Origin: Shinisaurus crocodilurus
Lineage: Eukaryota; Chordata; Lepidosauria; Squamata; Shinisauridae
Reading direction: 5' to 3'
Assembly: GCA_021292165.1 (NCBI GenBank)
Contig: CM037877.1
Location: forward strand, 132,488,274-132,552,273
DNA length: 64,000 nt
Part shown: positions 45,436 to 58,384 of the stretch, piece after piece
Layout of the letters: each line of letters starts with the position of its first letter
Numbering within the stretch: position 1 is the first letter of the stretch
The notes under the pieces: model-generated
What the model saw: only the letters and a program-made list of their open reading frames with translations
The model's database searches: none
What the model was told of the DNA's origin: nothing
Program-made: the position numbers and the translations under genes

Positions 45436-46452
45436 CGCGAAGGGGAGCTGGATGTCCCTTTCAGTTCAGTGGGGCTGCGGAAGAACTTCCTGGTTGGTAG
45501 CTTGAAGTCAAAGCTCATCAACTTAGTGGATCTGCAGAGCAAATCATTCAGAGCTTTCAGGACTGTTTCTCAAATAAAATAAAAACAATTCTTTACTGTA
45601 TAGCACAAATATTGCCTTACAAGGTATGGTAGACATCCAAACAGATCCACAAGGATACGATACTATGCAATACCTCCACATCACACACATACACAAATAA
45701 CAAACCTTTTCATATCATCAACTACATTCCTCTTCATCTCTACAGTCACCGGGTTGCCTGCACCCCCACCCCCACCCCGCATATCTCCACTTCTTGCTCA
45801 GGATATGCCCACGGAACTTGGCCACACTCGCTGCTGCAAACTAGGCTACTTTAGGACGGAGAGATGTGATCTGATTTGTGATGATCAGATGTGATTCGAT
45901 TTGCTTTGACTATTTTTCCTCCTTCCGCACAGGCTGGATTCAGGCAGCAGTTTATATCCATCCGGACCAGAGTTCTGGCAGACATCATTTCCAAATGTTA
46001 GGAGTTTAGGAAATCATTTCCTGCCCTTCCACGGCGACAATAAGGGAGCCTTCGCTTGAATAAGGGCCCCGACTGTGCTTCGTAAAAGAGGCAGCAGGTG
46101 TGAAACCCACAGTACTCTTAAATCTGCAGATTTTCATGTTTGAAACTGACTCAGAGGAAACATCAGTGGACACACGTGTGCTTCTCTGCGGCATGACTGT
46201 GAGCATAAAAAGATTTAATTCCCTGGAAAAGTTACTTGCAGTTAGCCAGAATATTGAGTACAGTATATCGTCTTTCCGTGAAGAATTAATGCAGCAGCTT
46301 TTAGCTGTATTAAAATTCATGTCTATCTTGAAAGAAGCCTTTATCTTTCTGCTGCAAACCATCCACATTGATACCTTTGTCTTCCTTTCCTGATGACTAG
46401 TATTTAACAGTGAACACTGACAAGATACGTTTTAGAAAAAGGCTCTCTATAT

Positions 46453-46688
46453 TTTCATTTTATTACATTTATACCCTGCCTTTTTTCCTGCAAGGAACTC
46501 AAGGCGGCTTACATAATCCTCCTTCTCCTCTCCATTTTATCCTCACAACAACCCTGTGAGGTAGGTTAGGCTGAGAGGCAGTGACTGGCCCAAAGTCATC
46601 CAGTGAGTTTCATGGCAGAGTGGGGACTAGAACCCGGATCTCCTGAGTCCCAGTTCAACACTCTCACCACTATGCCACACTGGCTCTA
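46453..46688 (-). mobile_element. Sauria-type SINE, reverse
   Basis: Reverse-complement landmarks: 'tataccctgcctttttt' tail, 'tcctcacaacaaccctgtga', 'tgactggcccaaagtca' and head 'ctatgccacactggctc'. Full length. Confidence 0.92.
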
Positions 46689-48177
46689 TATATCCCACTC
46701 CTCCCTCCCAAATATGCAATATTTTTAAATTCTTAAGAAGTTAAGGTGAACCTTACATGCACATTGGTGGTTCTATATAAATAATAATCTATTTTGCTAT
46801 TCCTCAAATATCTTTTAGAGCTAAAATGAATTTTCCTTTTTAAAAAGTCTCTGCTTTCCTGTGTGAACTTGGTTGAATATTCACTGGATATTCTCTGAAT
46901 ACTGTAATACTTTCTTTTAATTCTGTGTGCTTTGATGCAGGATCCAGCCAAAAAATCAAACACTTTAAAATTCTATTAATTCCCACAGGAGATGTAGCCG
47001 TTTAAGCATGTGATGTGCTAGCCACTTCAGTTGAATTCAATGAGACTTACAAGTGCTTAGCTTTGGTTGGATTGTTTCTTTAATATTGGACAGTATTTGA
47101 TAGATGGTGCAAACTGTTTACGTAATATCTGACAGTGTTTGATACCGTATTTAATATTTTACCTTGTATGAGCTGCCATGACAATTGATATGCAATGAAC
47201 TTTGTATCTGGCAGTTGACAGTGGGGTTTTACTTCCAAGTAAATATGATTAGAACTGAGATGTGGGCCTAGCATTTCTTCATTATGTATTCACCCTGCTA
47301 AATACTTTAACCAGAAAGCAAGTACCCAAGTCACATGCCCAAATGATCCCCCAGTGCAAGTCACTGGAGCACCCCACCCCCCAGCTCGCTGTTCTGTATT
47401 GAAGAAGGAGTAACTTACTATTTCCACTGGGCTCCTGGCTCCCTGACCAGAGACATGAATGTATGCTGGATGGCATGGTAGTACTTGCACAGCTTCCTTT
47501 ACTTTGGGAAGGGGGGAACTCATCCCCTCATGGGTAGTCTGCTAGAGGTAGGCAGGGTTCACCCCTTTTCTGTTTCTGCCACCCCCTCTGCAGGCTGCCA
47601 GGGAAAGGACAGATTGCTCTTACCAGAGGTCTGAACTGATACAGAGGGCTTTTGGAATTAGGCTGAATGCGGCCCTTGGGCTGCAGGTTGCCCACCCCTG
47701 CATTTAATTTCATTATGGCTTGAGTGGGGGGGGGACACTTCTAATGCAATGTGTGCCAGAATGCCCTTGATTTGTGATCACTGATCTGCAATAGTTCTTT
47801 CACTCAGTTTTGTTACCATGGTGGTTGTATATAAATCTGCTATGAGCTGGAACTCCATGGTTGTGGAGCAAACTGTATAATTTCACTGATTGTCACTGTG
47901 TGGGTCCATCTCAGCAATGAAAGTGGATTACAGATTTTTCTGGAACTCCCATAGGGCAAGATATCAGACCCTTTGGAATCCAGTTTATTTTTGTGGGAGA
48001 GATTTAAGCATGTGCTTAACATTGTCATTGAAATCAACAGGACTCCAAATGGCTTACATTTGTCCAAATCATTTCCATAATGCTTGGCTGGTACTCTAAA
48101 TGCTGTGATCAGGATGAAAGAACTCATCTCTGCTTACCTGGGCTTGTCTGGGTTTTTAATCCTGTTAGGGTGCAATC

Positions 48178-48271
48178 CTATGCATATTTAGACAGGAAAA
48201 AAGTCCTACAATTCCCAGCATTACCCCGTTGCAGGACGTTTTTCTGTCTAAACATGCATAGGATTGCGCCC
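48178..48271. mobile_element. Harbinger-like palindromic MITE, copy 1
   Basis: Ends GGGTGCAATCCTATGCAT and complement '...atgcataggattgcgccc'. 3-bp duplication TTA at 48175-48177 and 48272-48274, as made by PIF/Harbinger transposases. 94 bp, self-complementary, non-coding. Confidence 0.8.
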
Positions 48272-48406
48272 TTATTTAGTCAGGAATTCTGCAACCAGTG
48301 AGTGATAATAATGTGTCACATTTTACCCCTGCATCACTAGAAGCAGCCTCCACAATATATGATTTTGGCTCTCCCCACAACAATCCTGTAATCCTAGGTT
48401 TATTTT

Positions 48407-48411
<5 letters not shown>

Positions 48412-48455
<44 letters not shown>
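48412..48455. repeat. (TC)n microsatellite
   Basis: About 22 TC units, followed by an AT-rich (TATG)n stretch to 48490. Confidence 0.97.
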
Positions 48456-48458
<3 letters not shown>

Positions 48459-49531
48459 GGTTTATTATATATATGTATATGTATATATAGTACACACACC
48501 ATTTATATAGAGCTTTTCAAGTACTCAAAGCTCTTCCTATCAGAGTAGTCCTTCCAACACCCCAGTAAATCAGACCAGACTCTTATCCACATGGGGCAGA
48601 TTGGAGTGGGAGCTGAGATGGAGAGAAACTGGTTTGCTTTTAGTTCTAGTGAGTTGCCAGCAGAAATTTGAACCAGGGACTCTTGATGCAGAGTATGCCG
48701 CCCATTCCTTCCTTTTGTTCCGAAATAGGTCATACTGAGCTCAGCGGGACTTACTCCTAGGTTCACATGCCTACAATCACAATCTTTGCCACTATGCTAC
48801 ACTAGCTCATAATCATAAGAAATATTATTCCTAAAATTTCAGTTTGTCTTTTAGCTCATGAAAGCACCGAGGGATTGAGACCACCATTAATAAACTCCTA
48901 CACAAAGTATTTCTTTCCAAAACCAAAAGGACTGAGCATCATATATTTTTTAAAAAATGATGTTGGACAAGAAAGCAAATAGGAGGAGGATAAAATGTTG
49001 ACAGTAAACCAGGCATTTAATCACATTGACGAAGTACAGCTAGTAGAGCTAGATACAAGGCTTAGCAACAGGAGACATCTTTTATGAAATTATTGGTTTG
49101 GGTTGATGAACTTGATAAGAAGCCTAGTATAAATAACTTGATCCTGGCTGAGGCAGGAGAGGTGGGGGGGGGGCTTCCCAAGTCAGGCAAAAGAAAGCAG
49201 CTCTTTAGGGAACTGAATCATAAAAAGTTTTTTTTTTAAATAATAATAATAATCTTATAAACAACCTCATACTATTCTGTTTCACTTTTATGATAACAGC
49301 TTGGAAGAAACCCATACAGCAGCAAATATTTCATCGAAATCCAGGTCTGAGCATTGCATGAGCTTTTTAAGGACATTAGTTTAAGGCCAGCAAACATTTT
49401 GGCAAAATCCAGATGCCCAGGCAGGTACTGCCTGATCTTTCCAGGAGATTCTTTGTAAAAGGTGATAACTGAAATCTGTAACTTCATTTTCCTGTTAAAA
49501 AAAAGTTGTTGATAGCGAGCTCCCTTTAAAT

Positions 49532-49791
49532 CAGGGGTGGACAAGATGTGGACTGTAGCCTGCAGGCACACCCACACCCACACCGCCCTCCATTGCCCCC
49601 CTTTTTTCTGAGAAAAAAGAGAGGGGAGTCCATAGCTTCGACAGAGTGCCAAAAGGGTTACATTTCGTGTGCAAACAAGCTAAATTTAACCACTGTAGCA
49701 CTCTGTAGTGCTGCAAAGCAGCTTTGCCCCGGAATTTCAGTGCCAAACTGGCGATTTTGGGGTTGCCCACTGCAGTCAATGCCCACCCCTG
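49532..49791. mobile_element. Non-autonomous hAT element, 260 bp
   Basis: Ends CAGGGGTGG(A)CAA and '...gcccacccctg'. Perfect 8-bp duplication CTTTAAAT at 49524-49531 and 49792-49799. The right-end text 'gttgcccac...cccacccctg' recurs at 47685-47699, where only one end is left. No transposase frame. Confidence 0.92.
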
Positions 49792-50217
49792 CTTTAAATG
49801 GATTTACATTTGAAAGGTAAAACTATACATCTCAATTAGAATGGTGGATAAAGGGAAAATATTTATTGACCAGGTATTAGCAGATTTTCTTTATTTTTAA
49901 AATACCAGTTCAATTTATATCCTGCTCTTAGATGGGGCTTAGAGTCATCTCCCTTCCAGGGGAGGATCAGGCCTAGACCTGCTTACCTTCTATAATGCTT
50001 CTGCACTGGACACACTGAGCCTATTCACTGTATCTCCTCTTTTTTTATTTATTTATTTATTTTATAATTCTGGACAGGATTTCACCCCCCCTCCTTTTGA
50101 CTGTATTGTTATAATTGCTAAGACGCACAATGTAAAGAATTGTAAAGGATTTGTACAGACATGCCTTAAAACGAAGCCTCACCATGGCTTTTCTTCTACT
50201 CAGCTTTTCTGCCTTTC

Positions 50218-50575
50218 CAGAGGGTTGCAAAAAATCATGATTTTTTGCAAAAAAAATCGATTTTTAAAATTTAAATCAATGATTTTTTTGATTTAATCAA
50301 TCCCCCCCAAATTAATAAAATTAATTTCAAAGTTTCAGGCAACCACATGTACAAATAGACTACCCTTAATAGTTAAGAACACCAAATTATACAGAAAACA
50401 TTAATCAGAACTAGGCTACCTACATGACAGGGCTGCAAAAAATCATGATTTTTTGCAAAAAATAAAAAAAAACATGATTTTTTTGCAAAAAAATTGAAAA
50501 AATGGATTTTTATTGATGATTTAATAAATGATTTAATCATTGATTTAAATCATTCTGATTTAAATCATTGCAACT
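50218..50575. repeat. AT-rich 'aaatcatgatttttt' repeat, two copies
   Basis: 'gcaaaaaatcatgatttttt' occurs at 50226 and 50437. Both are followed by alternating A and T runs and 'tgatttaaatca' palindromes. Likely one dispersed AT-rich MITE family. The left end of the second, 'cagggctgcaa', is like a hAT end. Confidence 0.6.
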
Positions 50576-50725
50576 TTGCTTTCCAGTGTTTTTAGAAATG
50601 CTGATTATCTCATGTATGTTGCCTCTCCCTCCATGCTCCAGATGGGCTGTAATGTCCTTAAGGAAAAGGAGCTTCACTCTGGTGTTTGTCCTACTTAACA
50701 TTTATTTTAATATGTTGTTTGTTAG

Positions 50726-50729
<4 letters not shown>

Positions 50730-50767
<38 letters not shown>
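50730..50767. repeat. (TTA)n microsatellite
   Basis: About twelve TTA units. A similar (TTG)n(TTA)n tract lies at 56788-56839. Confidence 0.97.
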
Positions 50768-50771
<4 letters not shown>

Positions 50772-50989
50772 CTTTACCACACACCCCAGAGTGAGTCACT
50801 AGCACTACAGTGGTTTAACATACATGAGGACCCAGGCTGAAACCTGGAGATGGTCTCTCCACTAGAACAGGCGAGAAAGAGCCATCCTTTCCACACACAT
50901 AGGCATACCGGAGACAATGTAGTGCAGGGCTGGGGAGCCTGTGGCCCTCTGGATGTTGGTGAACTACTACTCTCATCCTCCCTCACCAC

Positions 50990-51032
50990 TCCTGAGTCCA
51001 ACACTCTAGCCGCTATGCCACACTGGCTCTCC
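50990..51032 (-). mobile_element. Sauria SINE head fragment
   Basis: Reverse complement of the SINE 5' end ('agtccaacactctagccgct', 'tgccacactggctctcc'). It is joined on the left to a half hAT MITE (50935-50985). Confidence 0.7.
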
Positions 51033-51866
51033 ACAAAATATTGAAGATTTACAAAATATCCACAAAATATTGAAGATTTACAAAATGTTGAAGATTTATA
51101 TCTCCTGCAGTATAGATATCCTTGAACATTTTCTTAAAGACATGCAGGGGCATAGTATCATGTGGGGTGTGTGTAATGTTAAATAATTTTACCTTTATTC
51201 AGTGAGATGGAGGGTTCTGTTTTATAAATATATTGCCAGTCTTCTTTGTATTCTCAGTTTTTGAAAACTATCATATTTAAATAGCCAATAAATCCCCTAT
51301 TCCATAAAGGACTTTTTCCCATTCACATATTTTTGCTTTCCCATATGGGGGGAAATGGCAGTCTTTTTTAAAGGTTTTCAATCGGCAGGATTCTTAAGTT
51401 TTCCTTGTTTGCTTGCCTTTTTTGTTGCGTGAAGTACGCTGTACCATTCCCACTTAAAATGAAAGTTCATAATGAATAAAAAATGTCTGTGAACACACAA
51501 CTTTGGGAAGATAAAACTTTTGGTTGACATGACTTGACAGATTGCCATTCACGAACATCAACAGTTTTTCATTTGCGCTGAATTTTCAGTCTAGATGGTG
51601 TAATTTAATGAAGTATGAAACCCTGCTTGAAGCCCATGGGAACTTCCTTTTTAAAAGCTAAACTGTGTAACGATTACACTCAGTCATCAAACCAGGCATT
51701 TTCCTTTCTCTGAATTGTGTAGCAGGCTTCAGATACAGATGTTTAATTTTAAACTCCAAAGCAGCATTTATTTTTCTTTAGTTATTTTAGATTCACAAAC
51801 TGCAAAGGGCTTAAAATAGGTAACAATCTGTCAAGAACCTACCATCCCAGGTCTCTCACTATCTAA

Positions 51867-51999
51867 GGGTGCAGTCCTATGCATGTTTAGACAGAAAAAG
51901 TCCTAAGATTCCCAGCATGCTCCAGCCAGCATGCTGGCAGGTGCATGCTGGGAGTTGTAAGACTTTTTTTTCTGTCTAAACATGTATAGGACTGCCCCC
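51867..51999. mobile_element. Harbinger-like palindromic MITE, copy 2
   Basis: Ends GGGTGCAGTCCTATGCATG and complement '...atgtataggactgccccc'. TAA duplications at 51864-51866 and 52000-52002. It has 133 bp with the internal hairpin 'cccagcatgc...gcatgctggg'. Confidence 0.82.
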
Positions 52000-52213
52000 T
52001 AAAGCATGATCCCTGATCAAAGCCACCTTTTCTGTGGAGTCTTACATTGGGGAGTCCACTCCCTCACCCTGGCTGACACCAAGCCTAACTTTGTCATAGC
52101 TGTCTATGTTCACATCCATCTCTCCAAGTGTCAACAATTGGACGTTGTAAGTTTCTCAGGGCATATCTGTCTTTCTTTCCTTGCTTATATTACTCTGTAA
52201 AGCACCATGTTTG

Positions 52214-52252
52214 TTCGTTCATTCATTCATTCATTCGTTCGTTCATTCGTTC
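52214..52252. repeat. (ATTC)n/(GTTC)n microsatellite
   Basis: About ten tetranucleotide units. Confidence 0.95.
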
Positions 52253-52335
52253 TTTCCCTTCCAACCACACCACAAATGGTTACGGGTGGTGTGGGTGGGG
52301 GACAAAAGACAAATTATTAACAGATGAAGTTGAAG

Positions 52336-52619
52336 CAGGGCTAGGCCAAGACCTTTTGCTGCCTGAGGTGAAGAATAAGAGGGTGCCACGCCCCTTCCCA
52401 CTCCATGTACAAAAGCTGTCTGGATGACTGCTGAATTCTTTTTCAACACTGACGACGGGGCAGTATCCTTCACCACACCTGAAGGCAGCAGGCTAGTTTG
52501 GGGGCACAGGGCAGGCCACTTGGCACACAGCTTTCTCCTCCCAACACCTTGCTGCTGCCTCCCAGCATCTGCTGCCTGAGCTGATCACCTCGCTCTGCCT
52601 AATGGTAGGGCTGGCCCTG
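52336..52619. mobile_element. Non-autonomous hAT element, family 3 copy 2
   Basis: Ends CAGGGCTAGGCC and GGGCTGGCCCTG. Flanks AGTTGAAG (52328-52335) and TGTAGAAG (52620-52627) agree at 6 of 8 bases. Interior colinear with 13928-14207. Its right end resembles the start of the small element at 58432-58602. Confidence 0.82.
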
Positions 52620-52809
52620 TGTAGAAGAGAAGAAATTACAACCCTGAGTCCTTAGGTTATGACTTCTGAGCCATTTAAACTGAAGTATATTGAATTCTGA
52701 GTGCAGTTTTGAGCAGGCTTGCTTAGAAGTTTCTTTGAAATCACTGGCATTTGCTTTCAGGTAAATATATTTAGAATTGGGCTTATTTTATGTAATGGAG
52801 CACAGACAT

Positions 52810-52985
52810 AGATTCATAGATTAATAGATCATAGAGTTGGAAGGGGCCTACAAGGCCATCGAGACCAACCCCCTGCTCAATGCAGGAAACTAGAGGAGGG
52901 GTCTCCCATCCAAGTAATAACCAGGCCTGACCCTGCTTAGCTTTCCACACTCAGACAAGCTGAGCCAGCATAAGCCATAGGCCTG
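52810..52985 (-). mobile_element. 5S-rRNA-headed SINE with CR1-like tail
   Basis: The minus strand reads 'gctaagcagggtcaggcctg', 'ttacttggatgggagac', 'gagcagggggttggtctcga' and 'ccccttccaactctatga', ending in a 'tctatgaatctatg' tail. The same structure is seen at 14345-14545. This copy is the cleanest of the three. Confidence 0.85.
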
Positions 52986-53012
52986 CATTATCTTGATAAT
53001 GTTCCTCTAGTG

Positions 53013-53148
53013 CCGGGCTCTCCAACCTTGGGTCCCCAGATGTTGCTGGACTACAGCTCCCAGAATCCCTTGCCATTAGCCATGCTGGCTGAGTATGCTG
53101 GGAGCTGTAGGCCAGCAACATCTGGGGACCCAAGGTTGGAGAGCCCTG
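53013..53148. mobile_element. 136-bp palindromic hAT MITE (family 1)
   Basis: Left end CCGGGCTCTCCAACC (one change from CAGGG), right end '...ggagagccctg'. Perfect 8-bp duplication CTCTAGTG at 53005-53012 and 53149-53156. Confidence 0.94.
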
Positions 53149-54119
53149 CTCTAGTGGAATATTATTACTTTGTGTTTCTCTTTACTTGAATTCCATTTGA
53201 AATATATACTTTACTCTGCATTTCTGAAATTTGCTTAATATGCTGAGATTAACACATGAATGTTGACAATCCCAGACTCTGAGATTCAGCATTGTGTGTT
53301 GACAGCCACCTAAATCTGTTTGTCAGCTTTGACTTCTATATGTTTCCAAAGTGGGGAAGTACACCTCTGCTTTTCAATTTTATCAACAGTCTTTTGGAAT
53401 TGTCAGAATTCACAGGTGAATGTTGATGTCTGCCATATTTCAGACAATCACTGTAATGTAATATGCTTGCTAACGGTGGCAAAAATGCGTTCAGTAGTAT
53501 TGACCTACCCCAGATTGTATTTTTGTCATGTGTACGACTTGAGCCCTGATTGTTATCTGTCTGCTTTGAAAAGCGAGCATTGTATTAGTATATGCTCCCT
53601 GGTGGGAAGTTCCAGGAGCAGCATTCCCAGGTTAGTTTCTTTTGGGGGAGAGAGCACAGGAGTCATATGGTACCTTTGTAATATTTGCTGTATTTACAAA
53701 CACACAAGCAGAGTTAGTGGAAGCAAACCAACACTCCTATAAGCAGATATCACACACATCTGCATCAAATTCCCAGAAAAGAACTTGTGCCACATGCTCC
53801 AGGCTGCATTCCTCAGTTCCAGTGGAACCCCCCCCCCATTCCAAACTGTATTCCAAAATTAATTTGGTGAATGTCAACAATCAATCAAATGTAGATGCTT
53901 TGTGAGGTCTCTCTGCACCCTTCCCTCAGCTTCAGGGGGCATCACTTTCTCCTAGCTCTGGCAAGCATTATATTCCAGAGCTGGAGGGAGAACCCCCAGC
54001 AATTAGGAGAACATCTCCTGTTTGCTGAAACATCAGTGTAGCACCCTGGGCTATTAGCCAGCAATCAGCCTAACAAAAGAATAATCACCCAGCAGCTATG
54101 AGAATATGTATTTATTTAT

Positions 54120-54960
54120 ATTTATAAGAGTATTTTATGCTGCCATTCCATTTCTGAGAAAATGTTCAAGGTAGCTAACAACTTAAAAGAAAAACATACC
54201 TAATTTTTAAAACAATAAACAGTTTAAAAGATAAGTGGAAAACTGAAAAAGAGCCCATAAAGGACAGTAAAAAATGGCCAGCCTTTGGACAGGTTAAACG
54301 CCTGCTGGAATAAGAACACCTGAGAGGCAGAAAGAAATCAAGGAACGAGGCCAGATGGCTCTCCCAGGGCAGGGAATTCCACAGCCTGGAATTATGATGG
54401 AGAAGGCCCTGTCCAGCACACCTATGGGGGCATACCTCAGATGGAAGTCAAAGAGCCTCCCCAATTGATCCAGGGGGCAGGCAGGATCATGTGGGAGGAG
54501 ATGGTTCCTTGAGTATCCTTGTCTCAGACAGTTTATGGTTTTAAGGGCGATAATCAACACTTCTAAGTCAGCTCTTTGTAACAGACCGGCAGCCAGTACA
54601 ACCTGGGGCACCGAAGAAGTCACATGCTCCAGAGGACAGGACTTCTGTTGCAGCATTTTGTACTCCCTGAAGTTTCTAGATGCTTTTCAAAGGCAGCCCA
54701 ATGTAAAGTGCATTGCAGTAGTTACCTCGAGGCAACTAAGGTATGCCTTTGTGACTGGATTCTCCTGGCCAAGTCTGCCTTCACTAAGAAAGAGCACAGT
54801 TGCCACCTGGGAATCCAGCAACAACGCCAGCCAGGTCAATGCTGAGATGTCACATGATCTGAGAGCAAACTTCAAAGACAGGATTGTGGCTGCTGAACAT
54901 TGGGTTGAGGGGACTTCTATCTGCGCTTGGGACTGACCAGTGTAAAGGCCACTGGTCCAG
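54120..54960 (-). repeat. Family A repeat, long uninterrupted copy
   Basis: Colinear with 15985-17450 without the LTR: A-rich stretch (54185-54290), 'ggcagggaattccacagcct', 'gaaggccctgtcc', 'tttgtaacagaccgg', 'gtgcattgcagtagttacc'. The plus and minus frames at 54294-54936 come from the repeat and are not host genes. Class not determined. Confidence 0.6.
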
Positions 54961-55956
54961 CCCAGCTCTCAGGCAATGCCCAGATCTTTTTGCTCCATTC
55001 ACAGCTAATCCTCTGGTGAGGTTCTTGGGTCAGAGTTGGCTCTCTCTAGTCTGGGAATGGCAGGTCATGTCCTATTGGCCTCCAGCCCTGGTGCAAAGGC
55101 TGTTTATTTAGTACTGGGCAGAGAAGGTGGGGTTATTTGGGGGATTTGCTAGAGTGAGAGACTGTATCGCAGGGAGTGGTGACAGAGCAGCTCCCTGATC
55201 TCTGCGGTTTTCCATGTTTGCGCTGAGGCCTGTGATCCGATTCCCCCTTAGCAAGCAAATTGTACAAACGTTTGCCTCCAAGTGCTCTCTCCAGCAAAAC
55301 CTCAGAGCTGTTTTCCCAGCATGGAATATTTTTCTTTCCCTTTTGGACTCAGCAGAGGCTGCAATGTGGCATGAAGTAAGGCGCCTGGGAGGCTCCAGGG
55401 TTGCATGATGTCATGATGGAACACAGCAAAGCATAAGTGTGTGCGTGCGTGCGTGCATATGGGGGAGGGGTGGAGGAGATAGCAGAAGACAAAATTTGGT
55501 GGGTTTCAAACAGGAAGAGAGCAGCAGCAGCAGCAGCCAGATCCAAAATGTTCCGTGTACAAAACATGCAGAGTAGGCTGGATCCCAAAAAACAAGAGAT
55601 ACAGAACAGGTTAAGGGGCTTCTTTCACTGGACTCATTACTGCTGTTGTATGAGTAATGCTCAGCATTTAAATAGAATTCACATACATTAGTAATCTAAT
55701 CCTTACAACACCTTGTGACATAGATCACTATTCTTACCAACATATTGCAAATAGGGGACCAAGTCTGAGAAAGAAGAACTTGCTTAAGTCCATTCAGGGA
55801 ATCTAAGGCAGAGATGAGATTTGAACAAGTGGTTTTCCTGGTTTAGCAAGTACACCATCTGTAGTTATGCATTCTGTATAACTCCAAAGCTTGCATACAG
55901 TTGCATATAGTTACACCACAAAGAAATGGGCCAATAGAAGAAATCACTTTCTAGAG

Positions 55957-56012
55957 CAGTGTTCTCCAACCTTGGGTCCCCAGATGTTTTTGGCCTACAA
56001 CTCCCAGCATGC
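55957..56012. mobile_element. Half copy of palindromic hAT MITE (family 1)
   Basis: Left end CAGTGTTCTCCAACC through 'ggcctacaactcccagcatg'. The right half is missing and replaced by unrelated sequence. Confidence 0.8.
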
Positions 56013-56339
56013 TCCCAGACCACACGGTCTGAGCTGGCTTCCAGCCAGTGATCTCCAATGAAGCAGACTCTGAACACCAGAGACTCTAACCTGCCTATAT
56101 GCATCCTGCATATATGAAAAAATGGACTGTAAGTAAAACTAATAAATGTCTTTATTAGTTTTAAACCTTATCTGGACAATCCGTTTCCTTGAAAGAGCCT
56201 TTTAGCAAGGTTTAACAACCCATGTGTTGATAACCAGTTTCAATAACCAGGCTGTGCAAAAGGGGGGAAACTCTGCTTCATCCTAACCAGTATAGGACCG
56301 ACTCCTTTCCATATCCTCCAACAGCACAAGCCACTCTGG

Positions 56340-56460
56340 CCAGGTTCAGACAATATGACAAGCCACTCTGAAACAAACATGGCTTATGAACTGCCATGGC
56401 TTATCATGTTGTGTGAATCCAAGCCCAGTTTGGACATGGTGGCTTGTTAAGCACCCTGTG
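56340..56460. repeat. Palindromic 'ccatggcttat' repeat
   Basis: 'gacaagccactctg', 'catggcttatgaactgccat' and 'ggcttatcatgttgtgtgaa' form short inverted parts. Similar motifs lie at 18640-18760 ('gccatggcttgtcag', 'gcaaacccaggcttg'). Probably a MITE family. Confidence 0.45.
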
Positions 56461-56798
56461 CGTGCCAGTCGTGTGCCAGCTGATTTGCATAATTGCCCTC
56501 ACCAGGCGCAGCTGGAACCCATGGCCTAGGTAGAGTTGTGGGGTGGTTTGTTACCCACCCCAACAAGTCACCCTTGCTGAGTGTTGATGACACAAGAAGT
56601 TGCTGTGGCGGGGGCTGGGATTGGCAACTTGGGGCCTGCGGGCACCACAACCCACTATGACTTATTAGTGTAGTTATTGTGCATACCAGGTCAATGTGTT
56701 TGATAGAAGAGTGTGGACTCAATTTTAATATGAGTAAAAAGCTTTAACATCCTTGTTTGTATTTCATCAATCTAATATTAAACCTGTTGTTGTTGTTG

Positions 56799-56839
<41 letters not shown>

Positions 56840-57401
56840 TTAAAGGGACTTAATTTAGATTTTTTTTAGTTCTAGTTTTATCCATCCCAGACATAAGTGG
56901 AGAGATTGGCTTGTTGGAATTTTGTTAATTCTTCCTGCCATAGGGGCTGATTCTCACAACTGCCTCTAGGGTGGCAATAAGTGCTTATGCTGAGTTCTAG
57001 TCACTGATGTACAGAGAAAAGTTAGTGGGGATGGCAGGGAAGAGAAGTTTGGATTCAGTGATGTTACGGGTGCTAACCAATAGGCAACAGAGCAATACAC
57101 ACATCTGTTGAATCAGCCTTTGTCTTCTTTCTGGGAAGAGGCATCATGTTTTCCCTGCTTTACCTTGATGTGTGGCAAAAACTTGTGGGAAAAGGTTTTA
57201 CCAGTGGCTGCAGTGTTGAGGGCAATGATGCCACTTTCTAACTATCCTCACTGTACCGAAAATGTTCTTTTTGTCTGCAGTTTTAGTTCTACACATGTGT
57301 TTAGAATCAAAGTGTAAGATGCTGAAAGACAGTAAAAGGCACAAAGAGAGAACCTTTTGCATTTTTAATTGTTCTATATTCCAGGAAATTCCTGAAATCC
57401 T

Positions 57402-57421
57402 TTTTTTTTTTTTTTTTTTTT
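57402..57421. repeat. Poly-T tract
   Basis: About 20 consecutive T bases at 57402-57421, with no retroelement body attached. Confidence 0.9.
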
Positions 57422-58384
57422 GGTTGGAGTATAGCCCCTGCCCCTGCTCCACCAGTAGGAAGGTGCTGCTGCACAGTAAGAACCAGTGTCATAAGTGGAG
57501 TGATGTACAGCCTGCTATGAAGGTTTCAGTTTAACACCTTGTTTTCAGGCCCTTGCGTTTCTGAAACATTTACCTACCAATTACACTGAAATTTCTCAGG
57601 CCCCGTTGTCTGTTTAAAGATGGTCATTGGGGAAAAGACTGAGCAAAAAGTCAGGGGCTTTGAATGAAAGGAGTGTGGGATGGGAAAAGGCTGCAACGTG
57701 TCTCTGGGCTTCCATGTTCTGAAAAGAGAAGAAGAGTGTGGCTCAGATATCATCAGCTTTCGCTAGATGGGCTTTACGGAACAGAGCTGGATTCCTGCAG
57801 GAAAATGGAAGTGGCAAAGCTTAGCAAAACAACCAGAGTGTTTGCACAAGCTGGAGTTTTTGACAGATCTTTTAAACTTCACATACCAGAGAAAGGACAT
57901 ATTGTCTGTGTTCTTACAAACCTTTCAGTGCTGGTCTAACAAATACAGAAATGGCTCTTTCCAACAATTCCCTAACCAATTATGTGGCTGTTCCTCATTA
58001 CACTTCCTTGCTGAAACAGTGAGCTTTGGTTTCCTCCTGCCTGTCTTCCAATTAACAAGGGAGATGAGAAATACCCTCAGGGCCATATTAAAGGATATTG
58101 TGGGGAAGGGGTGAAGAGGCAGTCAGGGCCCAGGGCCCATTCAGAGGGGAGCCAGCAAGGAGCCTGTCATAAGCAACAACATTTCAGGTTCCTTCCCTCC
58201 GTTTTCAGCTTTCTTTCTTTTTTTAAAAGCACCTTTTACAAACAGAGATATAAGGGTAAGTGTGCAGGTAGCATTCTACCCAATTCCTCAGTTGGTAGGA
58301 AATCTCCACCCACTTCCTGGCATTCTGGCCAATGAGTGCTCTTGGCACTAATGATACATTTTAAAACACATTTTAAGTCATATA

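Noticed and set aside
46006..46393. Opposing frames of 120 and 97 codons in unique intronic sequence
   Set aside because: No signature or splice sites. They may simply be a conserved non-coding segment.
52810..52985. 5S rRNA gene on the minus strand
   Set aside because: Only the internal promoter part matches 5S. The body continues into a CR1-like tail and the structure recurs, so it is a SINE.
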